The notes under the pieces were generated by a model. It saw only the letters and a program-made list of their open reading frames with translations, made no database searches and was not told the origin of the DNA. A stretch of DNA of 23,455 nucleotides from a virus: the IMG/VR virus record IMGVR_UViG_3300020204_002611, positions 1 through 23,455 of that record. One strand, given 5' to 3'. The position numbers and the translations under genes are program-made. Of this stretch, positions 11,701 through 18,152 are shown in pieces (the stretch's first letter is position 1; every line of letters starts with the position of its first letter).

Positions 11701-11745
11701 TTGTTTGGCGTCGTATTACATATTGGGGTGTAGTACGCCAACCAA
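11701..11745. repeat. IR element, 45 bp, extended arms
   Basis: ATTTTGTTTGGCG and CGCCAACCAAAAT, with loop TCGTATTACA and onward. P half-site GGTTGGC ends at 11793 (R to P 57 bp); R and P arms GCCAACC/GGTTGGC are perfectly complementary over 7 bp. Confidence 0.85.
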
Positions 11746-11812
11746 AATTTTTCCGACTCTGGGTGAAACAGTGGTTGGTGTTGATAGGTTGGCAAAAAAT
11801 ATAAAAAAAAGT

Positions 11813-11843
11813 TTTGTTTATATGGAATAGTGTTTTATATTTG
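11813..11843 (+). promoter_or_regulatory. Bacteroidota-type promoter for 11858 gene
   Basis: TTTG at 11813-11816, 19-nt spacer, TATATTTG at 11836-11843. Confidence 0.85.
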
Positions 11844-11857
11844 TATCAATAAACTAT

Positions 11858-12109
11858 ATGAATATGAAAATAAATGAAAATTTAATCGGAAAAAGAATTC
11901 GTCTTGTTTCAATGGAGAACGACCCTAACCCCGTTGAGAAAGGTTCAATGGGAACAATTTATCACGTTGGTCATGGTGTTATCAATGTCCATTGGGATAG
12001 TGGTAGGACTCTTGGTGTAGTTGAGGGTGAAGATGAATATGAAATCATTGACACTTTCGACACTTATTTACCACCCAATAACTTTCTCGTATTTTCGGGA
12101 AATATATGA
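11858..12109 (+). CDS. DUF4314-family protein
   Basis: This 83-residue protein matches DUF4314: LIGKRIRLVSMENDPNPVEK (9-28), then GSMGTIYHVGHGVINVHWDSGRTL, and EYEIID. The family consists of short beta-barrel-like proteins that set out a G-x-R-I-x-L / DP-P / G-x-G-T / W-D-GR-L pattern; they are frequent in phages and mobile elements and lack a known function. The residues after EIID (TFDTYLPPNNFLVFSGNI) extend beyond the usual domain. Two ATGs (11858 and 11864) lie 15 and 21 nt after the -7 box; either may be used. No intrinsic terminator is evident before the next promoter. Confidence 0.85.
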   Translation: MNMKINENLIGKRIRLVSMENDPNPVEKGSMGTIYHVGHGVINVHWDSGRTLGVVEGEDEYEIIDTFDTYLPPNNFLVFSGNI

Positions 12110-12133
12110 GGAGATGGTGACTCGTCGAATTAG

Positions 12134-12178
12134 TTTGGCACAATAGTTTGTATATTCTAAAATTCATTTGTATATTTG
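12134..12178 (+). promoter_or_regulatory. P half-site plus Bacteroidota-type promoter for 12202 gene
   Basis: TTTGGC at 12134-12139, TTTG at 12147-12150, 20-nt spacer, TATATTTG at 12171-12178. Confidence 0.85.
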
Positions 12179-12201
12179 TTCAATAATTAAAAAATAAAGA
12201 A

Positions 12202-12561
12202 ATGTTAATTAAACTCACCTATCAAGGTAAAGGAACTCCAACTCTTGTAAACTTAAAAAATGTTAAAAACGTTTTTACCATTTTAGATAAAAGAGATAAC
12301 AAAATCGTAACAAAAATTGAATACATAGATGGTACTTATATAAATGTTGAAGAAGATATTAAAACCATTTATGAAATTCAATGGAAAATGATGAACGGAA
12401 GTTGTGATATGGACTTTGATGTTCCATCAGTTGATGATATGATTAATAACTCATTTTACGAAAATGGTGGTTTTGAAAACCGACATTGGGTTGGTCAACG
12501 ACCTAACAACCCTCGTAAAAGGGTTTACCGAAACAACTACGATAACCAAAACAATTATTGA
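12202..12561 (+). CDS. Hypothetical protein with basic Asn-rich tail
   Basis: No family recognised. Residues 1-60 read as alternating strands (MLIKLTYQGKGTPTLVNLKN, then VFTILDKRDNKIVTKIEYID and GTYINVEEDIKTI), suggestive of a small beta fold. Residues 60-90 are acidic, and the C-terminus is rich in Asn, Arg and Tyr (NNPRKRVYRNNYDNQNNY) and probably disordered. The stop is one base away from the next gene's ATG (TGAtATG), so the two are co-translated. Confidence 0.72.
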   Translation: MLIKLTYQGKGTPTLVNLKNVKNVFTILDKRDNKIVTKIEYIDGTYINVEEDIKTIYEIQWKMMNGSCDMDFDVPSVDDMINNSFYENGGFENRHWVGQRPNNPRKRVYRNNYDNQNNY

Positions 12562-12562
12562 T

Positions 12563-12703
12563 ATGTTTAAGGATATGTTTTTAACTTTCAAAGAAGTTTA
12601 CCAAGAAGACCGAAAGGAATTTTGGGATGGAATTTTGGGTGGTGTTGTAATACTTGGGTATTTCCTATTGACAATGTTCGTTTTAATTCCTATATTTGGT
12701 TAA
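12563..12703 (+). CDS. Small single-helix membrane protein, 46 residues
   Basis: ATG at 12563 follows the previous stop by one base. The 46 residues are an amphipathic charged N-terminus (MFKDMFLTFKEVYQEDRKEF) and a hydrophobic helix (about 24-45, GILGGVVILGYFLLTMFVLI) that ends at the C-terminus. The arrangement predicts a peripheral helix plus one transmembrane segment. Many large phages encode such proteins next to soluble partners; the preceding 119-residue protein may be its partner, but that is inference from coupling alone. Confidence 0.72.
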   Translation: MFKDMFLTFKEVYQEDRKEFWDGILGGVVILGYFLLTMFVLIPIFG

Positions 12704-12753
12704 AGTGTAATACACTTGATTTGTAGTTCATAGATTAGTTTTATTTGGTTAAG

Positions 12754-12782
12754 AACCCTCACAGAAATGTGGGGGTTTTTTA
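12754..12782 (+). terminator. Terminator after 12202/12563 unit
   Basis: CCCTCACA (12756-12763), GAAA, TGTGGGGG (12768-12775), then T6. Confidence 0.9.
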
Positions 12783-12828
12783 TTTGCTAAAAAAATTCGT
12801 CGCCGGGTGCGTCTCGAGTGAGATTTAG

Positions 12829-12858
12829 TTTGGCGGGTGTATGACAGATGCCAACCAA
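12829..12858. repeat. IR element, short version, 30 bp
   Basis: TTTGGC (12829-12834) and GCCAACCAA (12850-12858). The 15-nt loop has GTGTATGACA. No P half-site before the promoter. Confidence 0.75.
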
Positions 12859-12910
12859 TTTCTGAGATGGGACGGTGAATTCTGGGGTCAGAAAAAAAAA
12901 TAAAGATTTA

Positions 12911-12942
12911 TTTGGATTATAATAAAAAGTGTATTACATTTG
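12911..12942 (+). promoter_or_regulatory. Bacteroidota-type promoter for 12965 gene
   Basis: TTTG at 12911-12914, 20-nt spacer, TACATTTG at 12935-12942. Confidence 0.85.
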
Positions 12943-12964
12943 TATCAAATTAAAAAACATCCAT

Positions 12965-13819
12965 ATGTCACAAGAAAATCGTACACAGCAAGTTCTCGAC
13001 CAAGTCGGCCTGAATTGGACCGTAAGAGAAGAAAGTATCGCTACAGAAAGTGGTATCATTGTTCCTAAGAGTAAAGCAATCATCCGTGAGGACACCAACA
13101 CTGTTTTGTCTGTACATGGTGATGGTTACTTTCCTTATCAGAATCATCAGATGGTTGATTTACTAGACAAGGTATCTCAACAGGTTGGTTTACCAATTCA
13201 CAAAGGTGGTTACTTTGGTGGAGGTGAGAAAGTATACCTTCAATTGAAATCAAATGATTTGAAATTGGGCAATGACAGAGTTGAGGGTTATATAACTGGT
13301 GTGAATTCCTTCGATGGGTCAACTAGTTTGGCATTCGGTCCAAGTAATATTACAATCAGTTGTCAGAATTCATTCTTCGCCGCGTTCCGTAACTTGAATG
13401 CAAAAATTCGTCACACCAAAAACATGGAGATGAGAATCGATGATATCTGTCGTGGTTTGGAGGGAGTACTCGAGGAAGAAAAAGAGATGTTCGAAGACAT
13501 TAAGAAACTTTCTGAAACGAAGATGACCAAGAAACAAGAGGATTGGGTTACACGTACATTGTTCAATATCATGAAAGATGTTGATTTGAATAGTGAAAAA
13601 GATGTGTCGACCGTGACTCGTAATCGTCTTTCTCGTTTCTACGTAGACCTTAACGGTGAAATAAAAGAGAAAGGTGATAACCTTTGGGGGTTGTTCAGTG
13701 GGGTTACTAAGTACACCACACATTCCTTAAGTAAAGGTGATAACTCTGAAAACAAGATGTTTGGAACCTATGGACAAAGGGAACGTCAAATTTTCAAAGA
13801 ATTGGTTGAGTTGGTTTAA
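12965..13819 (+). CDS. DUF932 (phage/plasmid-like) protein
   Basis: Start ATG 12965 (284 residues); the upstream ATG at 12929 overlaps the promoter. The protein has the DUF932 layout: VREESIATESGIIVPKSKAI near the N-terminus, LSVHGDGYFPYQNHQMVDLL at about 43-62, then GGEKVYLQLK, VEGYITGVNSFDGSTSLAFG and ITISCQNSF at about 128-136, and a long coiled-coil-prone acidic helix (EGVLEEEKEMFEDIKKLSET). Members are common on phages and conjugative plasmids and often lie near replication or recombination genes; no biochemical function is settled. It is slightly shorter than typical members (around 300-350 residues). Monocistronic with terminator. Confidence 0.9.
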   Translation: MSQENRTQQVLDQVGLNWTVREESIATESGIIVPKSKAIIREDTNTVLSVHGDGYFPYQNHQMVDLLDKVSQQVGLPIHKGGYFGGGEKVYLQLKSNDLKLGNDRVEGYITGVNSFDGSTSLAFGPSNITISCQNSFFAAFRNLNAKIRHTKNMEMRIDDICRGLEGVLEEEKEMFEDIKKLSETKMTKKQEDWVTRTLFNIMKDVDLNSEKDVSTVTRNRLSRFYVDLNGEIKEKGDNLWGLFSGVTKYTTHSLSKGDNSENKMFGTYGQRERQIFKELVELV

Positions 13820-13846
13820 GATTGGTTAGGTACTCAATTAATAAGA

Positions 13847-13871
13847 ACCCCGCAGAAATGTGGGGTTTTTT
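13847..13871 (+). terminator. Terminator after DUF932 gene
   Basis: ACCCCGCA (13847-13854), GAAA, TGTGGGGT (13859-13866), then T-run. Confidence 0.9.
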
Positions 13872-13914
13872 ATTGCACCAAAACTCCTCGTGAGCTGCGC
13901 GCAAACAGTGAAAA

Positions 13915-13970
13915 TTGTTTGGCATTACCTAAAACCAATAAAATCAATACTTTGGGTTTGAGCCAACCAA
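13915..13970. repeat. IR element, 56 bp, with flanking direct repeats
   Basis: TTGTTTGGC (13915-13923) and GCCAACCAA (13962-13970). The loop carries CCAATAAAATCAATACTTT, almost identical to the loop at 16406-16460. GCTGCGCGCAA-CAG occurs in direct orientation on both sides (about 13894 and 13979). Confidence 0.85.
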
Positions 13971-13999
13971 AATCGAGGGCTGCGCGCAATCAGGAGATG

Positions 14000-14131
14000 T
14001 TACATATCTTCCCAAAATCTAAATGGTTTTTCTTTGTAATCTTCTTTTAATTGTCTTCTTAACTCGTAACAATACCATATTAAAAACAACACGAACTCAA
14101 CTCCTAATGTATAAAGTATCCCTTCTATCAT
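14000..14131 (-). CDS. Possible 43-residue membrane protein, antisense in the array
   Basis: On the reverse strand ATG at 14131 opens 43 codons ending TAA at 14000: MIEGILYTLGVEFVLFLIWY, then CYELRRQLKEDYKEKPFRFW and EDM. One hydrophobic helix (4-21) is followed by a charged amphipathic tail, a coherent small membrane protein that fills an otherwise unexplained 200-bp gap between the R arm and the P site. I see no clear promoter or SD; CTTATTATT lies just before the ATG. Probably real but unproven; a chance frame is possible. Confidence 0.5.
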   Translation of the reverse strand: MIEGILYTLGVEFVLFLIWYCYELRRQLKEDYKEKPFRFWEDM

Positions 14132-14176
14132 AATAATAAGTATCCAAGATGGTGATGACACAGCACAGGACAACTT

Positions 14177-14245
14177 TTGTTTGGCAAAAAAGTATGAAAA
14201 AAATAAAAAAAAAGTTTTTTTATACGAAAAATAGATTTATATTTG
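14177..14245 (+). promoter_or_regulatory. P half-site plus degenerate promoter for 14266 operon
   Basis: TTGTTTGGC at 14177-14185. TATATTTG at 14238-14245 is perfect, but the -33 position reads TTTT (14215-14218) without G, so the promoter may be weaker or need an activator. Confidence 0.7.
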
Positions 14246-14265
14246 TACCATAAAACAATTAAAAA

Positions 14266-14544
14266 ATGAAAAACAAGAAAGTAACTCCGAAGAAAAAACA
14301 CACACTCTTAAAGGGTGAAGGTGTTAACCAGCACACTCTGTATGGTGATTTCGTAATTGATGAAACACAAACAGAGTTCGCAGAGGTTGAAGTAAAAAAG
14401 GATAGTGTATTAAGACACGAACAACCAGATGGAAGTTTCTCAAAGGAACACAAACCACTCAAAGTTGAGAAAGGCGATTGGGTTATGGGAAAACAAGTTG
14501 AGTACAATCCATTTGAAGGTACAATCACTCAAATTTGGGATTAA
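14266..14544 (+). CDS. Hypothetical protein, first gene of four-gene operon
   Basis: This 92-residue protein begins with a basic stretch (MKNKKVTPKKKHTLLKGEGV), followed by strand-rich sequence (LYGDFVIDETQTEFAEVEVK) and KGDWVMGKQVEYNPFEGTIT near the C-terminus. The composition suggests a small beta-barrel with a basic tail, reminiscent of DNA- or RNA-binding folds, but no family is recognised. Its stop lies two bases before the next ATG, making it the lead gene of the cluster 14266-16301. Confidence 0.72.
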   Translation: MKNKKVTPKKKHTLLKGEGVNQHTLYGDFVIDETQTEFAEVEVKKDSVLRHEQPDGSFSKEHKPLKVEKGDWVMGKQVEYNPFEGTITQIWD

Positions 14545-14546
14545 CT

Positions 14547-14951
14547 ATGGCGAACCCACTAATTCACTCAAAAAGCAGCGTCAAGCGTTGGGGTGGTAAG
14601 GTAGAAGATTATTTACCTATCCACGAACTTATTGATAGTCCGAAAGCGACAATGAACAATAATAGTTCTCGGTTACTCACCCACAACACTTGGTTCGCAT
14701 ACACTATCATTCCAAAAATCTTCGGTTACAACATTACCAATAGCGACGGCAAGTCAGTTGATGTTGTTGATATTGCGATGTTACATATCGCAGAAGATTT
14801 TAGAATGAAGTTTGTTCCAACCCCACAAGATTACCTTAAACATTTAGAGGTTCAACCCTGGATGTGTAATGGGGTAAAAGATTTAGACAACCCCGAAGCG
14901 TACGAAGTAGTTAAACAATTAAACCAAAAAATCCACGAATATGCAAACTAA
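14547..14951 (+). CDS. DUF6915-like protein
   Basis: ATG 14547 gives 134 residues; a TTG at 14535 overlaps the previous gene and is unlikely. MANPLIHSKSSVKRWGGKVE with DYLPIHELIDSPKATM and a conserved FG-ITNSDGK block, then HIAEDF (about residues 91-96) and a W-M ending, is the pattern I associate with DUF6915. The usual HRALRHH motif of the family is replaced by SRLLTHNTWFAY, so this is a divergent member. Function unknown. It overlaps the next gene by 11 bp. Confidence 0.65.
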   Translation: MANPLIHSKSSVKRWGGKVEDYLPIHELIDSPKATMNNNSSRLLTHNTWFAYTIIPKIFGYNITNSDGKSVDVVDIAMLHIAEDFRMKFVPTPQDYLKHLEVQPWMCNGVKDLDNPEAYEVVKQLNQKIHEYAN

Positions 14952-15591
14952 TGAAGCAATCGCACTCTGGAAAGAGTTAGGTATTACAAGCGCAACTATG
15001 GAATTTAGTTGTGGTGGTGATAGTATGAATGATTATCACTTTAATTTTTACAATTCCGAAAACAAAGAAGTTGAGAGTGGTGAACTTGATAGTTTCTTTG
15101 ATGATGAAGTTTTCCGTAGGGTAGAGTTTTATGTGAACTCTGACGGACACTACATTGGTGAATTTGGAAGTGTTGAGATTACACTTGATGAGGACAACGA
15201 AGAACCCGATTTCTCGTATTACAAATCCGCACAGGCGGAATGGTCAGAGAGTTTTACGGAAGAAGTTGGAATAGAACTCACAGAAAAAGAAGTTGAGTTT
15301 GTCAGAACCAAAGTTCGCAATTTGGTTGGCAGTCAAGACGGAAGTTCAATTAACTATAAAGGTGATTGTATTCTTAATAATGAGGAAGAACAAATTTCCG
15401 ACACCATTTTGGAAAAGATTACTGATGTTGTTGAGAACCACGAATTTGAAAACGCAGACGGCGAACAAGAGGATTGGTTTCAATTCAACACAGAAGAAGT
15501 GGATAGTGATGTATTACCTAAAATTGTAGATAACACATTATTCGTTTCACTAACAAGACAATTTTTGGTATTGAGTGATAGTGATATGTAA
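14941..15591 (+). CDS. Acidic conserved protein, possibly DUF6878-like
   Basis: This 216-residue, strongly acidic protein contains MEFSCGGDSMNDYHFNFY (20-37), then ELDSFFDDEVFRRVEFYVNS and DGHYIGEFGSVEITLDED at about 66-83, and FSYYKSAQAEWSE. The CGGDS-D and SDGHYIG-x-G-x-V-I-L-D elements resemble the DUF6878 group, often found with DUF6915-type neighbours, as here. Asp-rich motifs could bind metal. Residues 120-216 are a second acidic half that may be a degenerate repeat of the first. It starts 11 bp inside the preceding gene, so translation is coupled. The family label is tentative. Confidence 0.6.
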   Translation: MQTNEAIALWKELGITSATMEFSCGGDSMNDYHFNFYNSENKEVESGELDSFFDDEVFRRVEFYVNSDGHYIGEFGSVEITLDEDNEEPDFSYYKSAQAEWSESFTEEVGIELTEKEVEFVRTKVRNLVGSQDGSSINYKGDCILNNEEEQISDTILEKITDVVENHEFENADGEQEDWFQFNTEEVDSDVLPKIVDNTLFVSLTRQFLVLSDSDM

Positions 15592-15611
15592 ACAATTAAA
15601 AAGTAAAAGAA

Positions 15612-16301
15612 ATGAAAATCATAATTGAAAACACTCGTTTTGACTACAACATTGGTTGTCGTCTATTAAAAACAAAGTATCGTAATACACCCTTTAATGG
15701 TTTGGAAGATATATGGGAAGATATTGTTCCTATTACTTTCAAAGAGATTGCAACCGAAATTCAAAACATTGAACAGAGGCGTATCGCCGTAGGTTGTTTG
15801 GGTTTGGAAAACATTTACAAAGAAGTGAACCCCACACTTATTAAGTCCGAAACAATTTCAAAAGAAACATTTTGGGTTGGTGAGAATGGTGAACTTATTG
15901 AAAAAAAGTTTAAGGACACCTATGAACTATACCAAGTAAATGGAAATGATTGGGGTGAAGGTGCGGAATTTGGTTGGCGTAAACCAGAGAATGTTCACTT
16001 TGTAAAATGTAAAGACACCTCAACTGATAGAGAGTATTTTATTTGGGTGGACGCACAAAGTGTTTATCGTACTAACAACAAAGACAAATGGTTGAGTAGT
16101 AGTGAGGACTTTGGTAGTAAGATTACTCCTATCCAAGCAATTGCGTGGACAATTCAAACAGACATTAAAGAAGGTGGAATTGAGAAAATTGTTCGGCAAG
16201 GTGATTGTGTTCTTATTAAGAAGAAAAAAAAGTGTGAAAGTGGTTCGGTTAGACACTTGACCGAAAAAGAATACCGAAAACTATTGGTCGCAGAGAGTTA
16301 G
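15612..16301 (+). CDS. Conserved plasmid/phage protein (RHLTEKEYRKLLVAES family)
   Basis: This 229-residue protein carries several blocks I know from a widely distributed, unnamed family: VPITFKEIATEIQNIEQRRI (39-58), LGLENIYKEVNP, CKDTSTDREYFIWVD (about 133-147), IQAIAWTIQT, KIVRQGDCVLIK and the C-terminal RHLTEKEYRKLLVAES. The family occurs on plasmids and large phages of many bacteria. The fold is unknown to me; the conserved GDCVLIK plus DTSTDREY suggest a modified or ligand-binding beta domain. Last gene of the operon, followed by a terminator. Confidence 0.85.
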   Translation: MKIIIENTRFDYNIGCRLLKTKYRNTPFNGLEDIWEDIVPITFKEIATEIQNIEQRRIAVGCLGLENIYKEVNPTLIKSETISKETFWVGENGELIEKKFKDTYELYQVNGNDWGEGAEFGWRKPENVHFVKCKDTSTDREYFIWVDAQSVYRTNNKDKWLSSSEDFGSKITPIQAIAWTIQTDIKEGGIEKIVRQGDCVLIKKKKKCESGSVRHLTEKEYRKLLVAES

Positions 16302-16312
16302 TTGTTTCATTT

Positions 16313-16352
16313 TTATTGGTTAAAACCCTCACTCAAAAGGTGGGGGTTTTTT
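16313..16352 (+). terminator. Terminator after the four-gene operon
   Basis: CCCTCAC and GGTGGGGG around TCAAAA, then T6. The preceding TTTATTGGTTAAAA (16313-16324) is complementary to the leader motif TTAAACCAATAAA found at other gene starts. Confidence 0.87.
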
Positions 16353-16366
16353 ATTGCTCCAAAGTT

Positions 16367-16390
16367 GCTGCTGGTTGCGCTGCTGGTTGC
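16367..16390 (+). repeat. 12-bp tandem repeat GCTGCTGGTTGC
   Basis: Two perfect copies plus a partial third (GCTGCTGTTCG). CTGGTTGCGCTG recurs beyond the R arm at about 16470, so the IR element is bracketed by related GC-rich repeats. Confidence 0.8.
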
Positions 16391-16405
16391 GCTGCTGTTC
16401 GTGAT

Positions 16406-16460
16406 TTTGTTTGGCATTCTGTAAACCCAATAAAATCAATACTTTCTGTGTGCCAACCAA
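16406..16460. repeat. IR element, 55 bp, with extended stem
   Basis: TTGTTTGGC (16406-16414) and GCCAACCAA (16452-16460). The stem extends outward: GTTCG-TG-ATTTTG on the left pairs with CAAAATCGAAC on the right with a 2-nt bulge. P half-site TTGTTTGGC at 16559-16567. Confidence 0.87.
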
Positions 16461-16585
16461 AATCGAACCTGGTTGCGCTGGTTGCAGCTTCTGGTTTTTC
16501 TAGCCATTGCTTCTAGGTTTAACTAGTTTCCTGCTGCAGGGACCTGAAATCCAATAACTTGTTTGGCAAGAAAAATAAAAAAATA

Positions 16586-16617
16586 TTTGGATTATATTAA
16601 TTACTGATTTATATTTG
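16586..16617 (+). promoter_or_regulatory. Bacteroidota-type promoter for 16638 operon
   Basis: TTTG at 16586-16589, 20-nt spacer, TATATTTG at 16610-16617. Confidence 0.85.
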
Positions 16618-16637
16618 TATTATAAAACGATAAGACA

Positions 16638-16856
16638 ATGATAAAATCAATTAATGAAAAACAAGGGGGTATCGAGATTGACCTCACAGGACCTGATGGG
16701 AACGCATTCGTTCTTATTGGTCTCGCCTCAAAATGGGCGAAACAACTCGGTTTGGACTCCAAGAAAATTCAAGAGGAGATGATGAGTGGGGATTATGAGA
16801 ATTTGATTGGCGTGATTGAAAAGTATTTTGGTGACTATGTAACTCTTTATCGTTAA
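16638..16856 (+). CDS. Conserved small protein (IDLTGPDGNAF family)
   Basis: This 72-residue protein contains EIDLTGPDGNAFVLIGLASK (13-32), WAKQLGLD, then EEMMSGDYENLIGVIEKYFG and ends DYVTLYR. The pattern of a short beta hairpin with GPDGNAF and two helices with M-SGDY-LI is familiar from small phage and plasmid proteins; no function is assigned. First gene of a four-gene cluster (16638-17490) with gaps of 4, 1 and 2 nt, suggesting one transcript with tightly coupled translation. Confidence 0.8.
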   Translation: MIKSINEKQGGIEIDLTGPDGNAFVLIGLASKWAKQLGLDSKKIQEEMMSGDYENLIGVIEKYFGDYVTLYR

Positions 16857-16860
16857 TCAT

Positions 16861-17064
16861 ATGACACACAAAATTCAAATCCTATCCCCTGATGGGTTCA
16901 CACTCGAAAGGGATGTACCCTACTACAAGTCGCACAAAGCGGCCGCCAAGGCGTTCGAAGAATGGAAGAAAAGATACGAAACTCAAGGGTATTATTCTTC
17001 CGTAAAATATGGTCGTATACCATTAGTAGACCTTGAGGATTATTGTCAATTAAATTATTTGTAA
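16861..17064 (+). CDS. Conserved small protein (LSPDGFTLERD family)
   Basis: MTHKIQILSPDGFTLERDVP is followed by YYKSHKAAAKAFEEWKKRYE and TQGYYSSVKYGRIPLVDLED, 67 residues in all. The ILSPDGF-RD-YY-S-A-AF-W-RYE-QGYYSS-GRIPL-DL consensus is widespread in phages and mobile elements with no known function. The fold is probably a strand, a helix, then strands. A central helix with Lys/Ala (HKAAAKAFEEWKKRY) is strongly amphipathic. Second gene of the cluster. Confidence 0.8.
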   Translation: MTHKIQILSPDGFTLERDVPYYKSHKAAAKAFEEWKKRYETQGYYSSVKYGRIPLVDLEDYCQLNYL

Positions 17065-17065
17065 C

Positions 17066-17386
17066 ATGAAAAAGTTCAGTCAAGTTTGTGTTTGGCCCGC
17101 AACTATCATCGGTAAGTCCAACATTAAAGATTTCGAAAAGTGGGCGAAAGAAGAATTCAGTGTTCGTGTAAAGTATTGTGAAGAAGTGGAAACATTACCT
17201 ACACCTGGTGAACCAGATACTGGTGGAAGAAATGATGTTTTTTTCAGAGTCCACGAAAACGATATCCCAAAGTTTGCCGTACCTCGTTTACGAATTGGTA
17301 TTCGTTGGTGGGAGGATGTATTACTTAATGGCGATGGTGTTCTCTATCCTGAAGATGTTTTGGAAAGATACCCTAAAACTTGGTAA
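17066..17386 (+). CDS. Conserved protein (CVWPATIIG family), 106 residues
   Basis: MKKFSQVCVWPATIIGKSNI is followed by DFEKWAKEEFSVRVKYCEEV, then TGGRNDVFFRVHENDIPKFA, VPRLRIGIRWWEDVL and a C-terminal LYPEDVLERYP-TW. This order (CVWP-T-G, F-VR, TGGR-D-FF-VH-DI--FAVPRL--GIRWWED) belongs to a conserved unnamed family seen in plasmids and phages. The FF-VH-ED and RWWED blocks probably form the functional core. Third gene of the cluster; the ATG is one base after the previous stop. Confidence 0.83.
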   Translation: MKKFSQVCVWPATIIGKSNIKDFEKWAKEEFSVRVKYCEEVETLPTPGEPDTGGRNDVFFRVHENDIPKFAVPRLRIGIRWWEDVLLNGDGVLYPEDVLERYPKTW

Positions 17387-17388
17387 CT

Positions 17389-17490
17389 ATGGAAAAGTTT
17401 AATTTCTACCTTGACCAAAAGGTAACAACTTGGATGAGAACGAATTTCTCAGTGGAAGGTGAAAGGTTGAATATTGATTGGCAAGAATAA
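17389..17490 (+). CDS. Short, probably 3'-truncated gene, 33 residues
   Basis: ATG 17389, two bases after the previous stop, reads MEKFNFYLDQKVTTWMRTNF then SVEGERLNIDWQE and stop. The N-terminal FYLDQKVTTW-RTNF pattern resembles the start of a longer conserved phage family (F-FY-D-K-TTW-R--F-VEA). Here it ends after 33 residues, at a TTGATTGGC half-site (17474-17482) immediately followed by the promoter of the next gene. Inference: a regulatory cassette replaced the 3' part of the gene. The remaining peptide may still be made because the cluster is translationally coupled. Confidence 0.55.
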   Translation: MEKFNFYLDQKVTTWMRTNFSVEGERLNIDWQE

Positions 17491-17491
17491 C

Positions 17492-17521
17492 TTGTAAAAT
17501 TAAATAATCTTTATACCTTTG
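17492..17521 (+). promoter_or_regulatory. Bacteroidota-type promoter for 17537 gene
   Basis: TTG at 17492-17494, 19-nt spacer, TACCTTTG at 17514-17521; the half-site TTGATTGGC upstream is inside the preceding coding frame. Confidence 0.83.
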
Positions 17522-17536
17522 TAAAAAATCATTCGT

Positions 17537-17788
17537 ATGACAAATCAAGAATTAACTACCCATTGGGTAAACCAAAGTGAGAAAGTCCTAAAAGGACGAG
17601 TTATTAAATCAGTTCGTTATCTTACCGATGAGGAAATGGAACTTATGGGTTGGTACAAGAGACCTATTTGTTTTGAGTTGGACAATGGAACACTATGTAT
17701 TCCTTCTATGGACGATGAGGGAAATGATGGTGGAAGTTTGTTCTACCAAGAAAAAGGTAAAGAACTTGATGTATTACCTGTAATCTAA
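17537..17788 (+). CDS. Conserved small protein (GR-I-VRYL-D family), 83 residues
   Basis: The protein reads WVNQSEKVLKGRVIKSVRYL (10-29), EEMELMGWYKRPICFELDNG and PSMDDEGNDGGSLFYQ, ending LDVLPVI. The L-GR-I--VRYL--EE-E--GW--RP--F-LD-G-----DDEGN--GSLF motif set is known to me from mobile-element proteins, with no assigned function. The Asp/Gly-rich DDEGNDGG loop at about 59-66 could bind metal. It has its own promoter 15 nt upstream of the start and a terminator 90 nt after the stop. Confidence 0.78.
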   Translation: MTNQELTTHWVNQSEKVLKGRVIKSVRYLTDEEMELMGWYKRPICFELDNGTLCIPSMDDEGNDGGSLFYQEKGKELDVLPVI

Positions 17789-18082
17789 AAAACACTTGAC
17801 ATTATGAAATAAGATGTTTATGTTTTATTCAGATTACATTTCATAGTTGTAATTTTGTGTTTGGTTTGACACACTAAAGGGGTTCTTTGGAATCCCTTTT
17901 TTTATTTATAAACCACTGAAAATCAATAAATTAAATCGTCCAGTCGGTCCGCTGGGCGAATTTGTTTGGCAAAATAAACACTAGTATTTTTGATAATATC
18001 ATAAAAATCTTCGGTATGTTTGTCATACATAAAGTCAAAAAAATGTTTGTGGAAAACTTTTTTTAAAAAAAATGAAATAAAA
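17789..18082. other. Intergenic region before ParB-like gene
   Basis: About 290 bases. It holds the terminator (17876-17903), a lone L/P-type arm TTGTTTGGC (17962-17970) with no R arm, and a GTATG/CATAC hairpin (18015-18029). A 35-codon minus-strand frame (17923-18030) is seen but is weakly supported. Confidence 0.55.
17876..17903 (+). terminator. Terminator after 17537-17788
   Basis: AAAGGGGTTC and GGAATCCCTTT, then T7. Confidence 0.83.
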
Positions 18083-18114
18083 TTTGGAAAAAAAGAAAAA
18101 CCATTATACCTTTG
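18083..18114 (+). promoter_or_regulatory. Bacteroidota-type promoter for ParB-like gene
   Basis: TTTG at 18083-18086, 20-nt spacer, TACCTTTG at 18107-18114. The upstream region is A/T-rich, and the half-site lies about 115 nt before the -33. Confidence 0.83.
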
Positions 18115-18152
18115 TACCCAACATTAATTCATAAACTTAAATTAGAAACGAA

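Noticed and set aside
17923-18030. 35-codon minus-strand frame (MYDKHTEDFYDIIKNTSVYF...)
   Set aside because: It looks protein-like, but it is short, lacks a promoter, and its sense codons include the TTTGGC half-site; kept only as a possible remnant.
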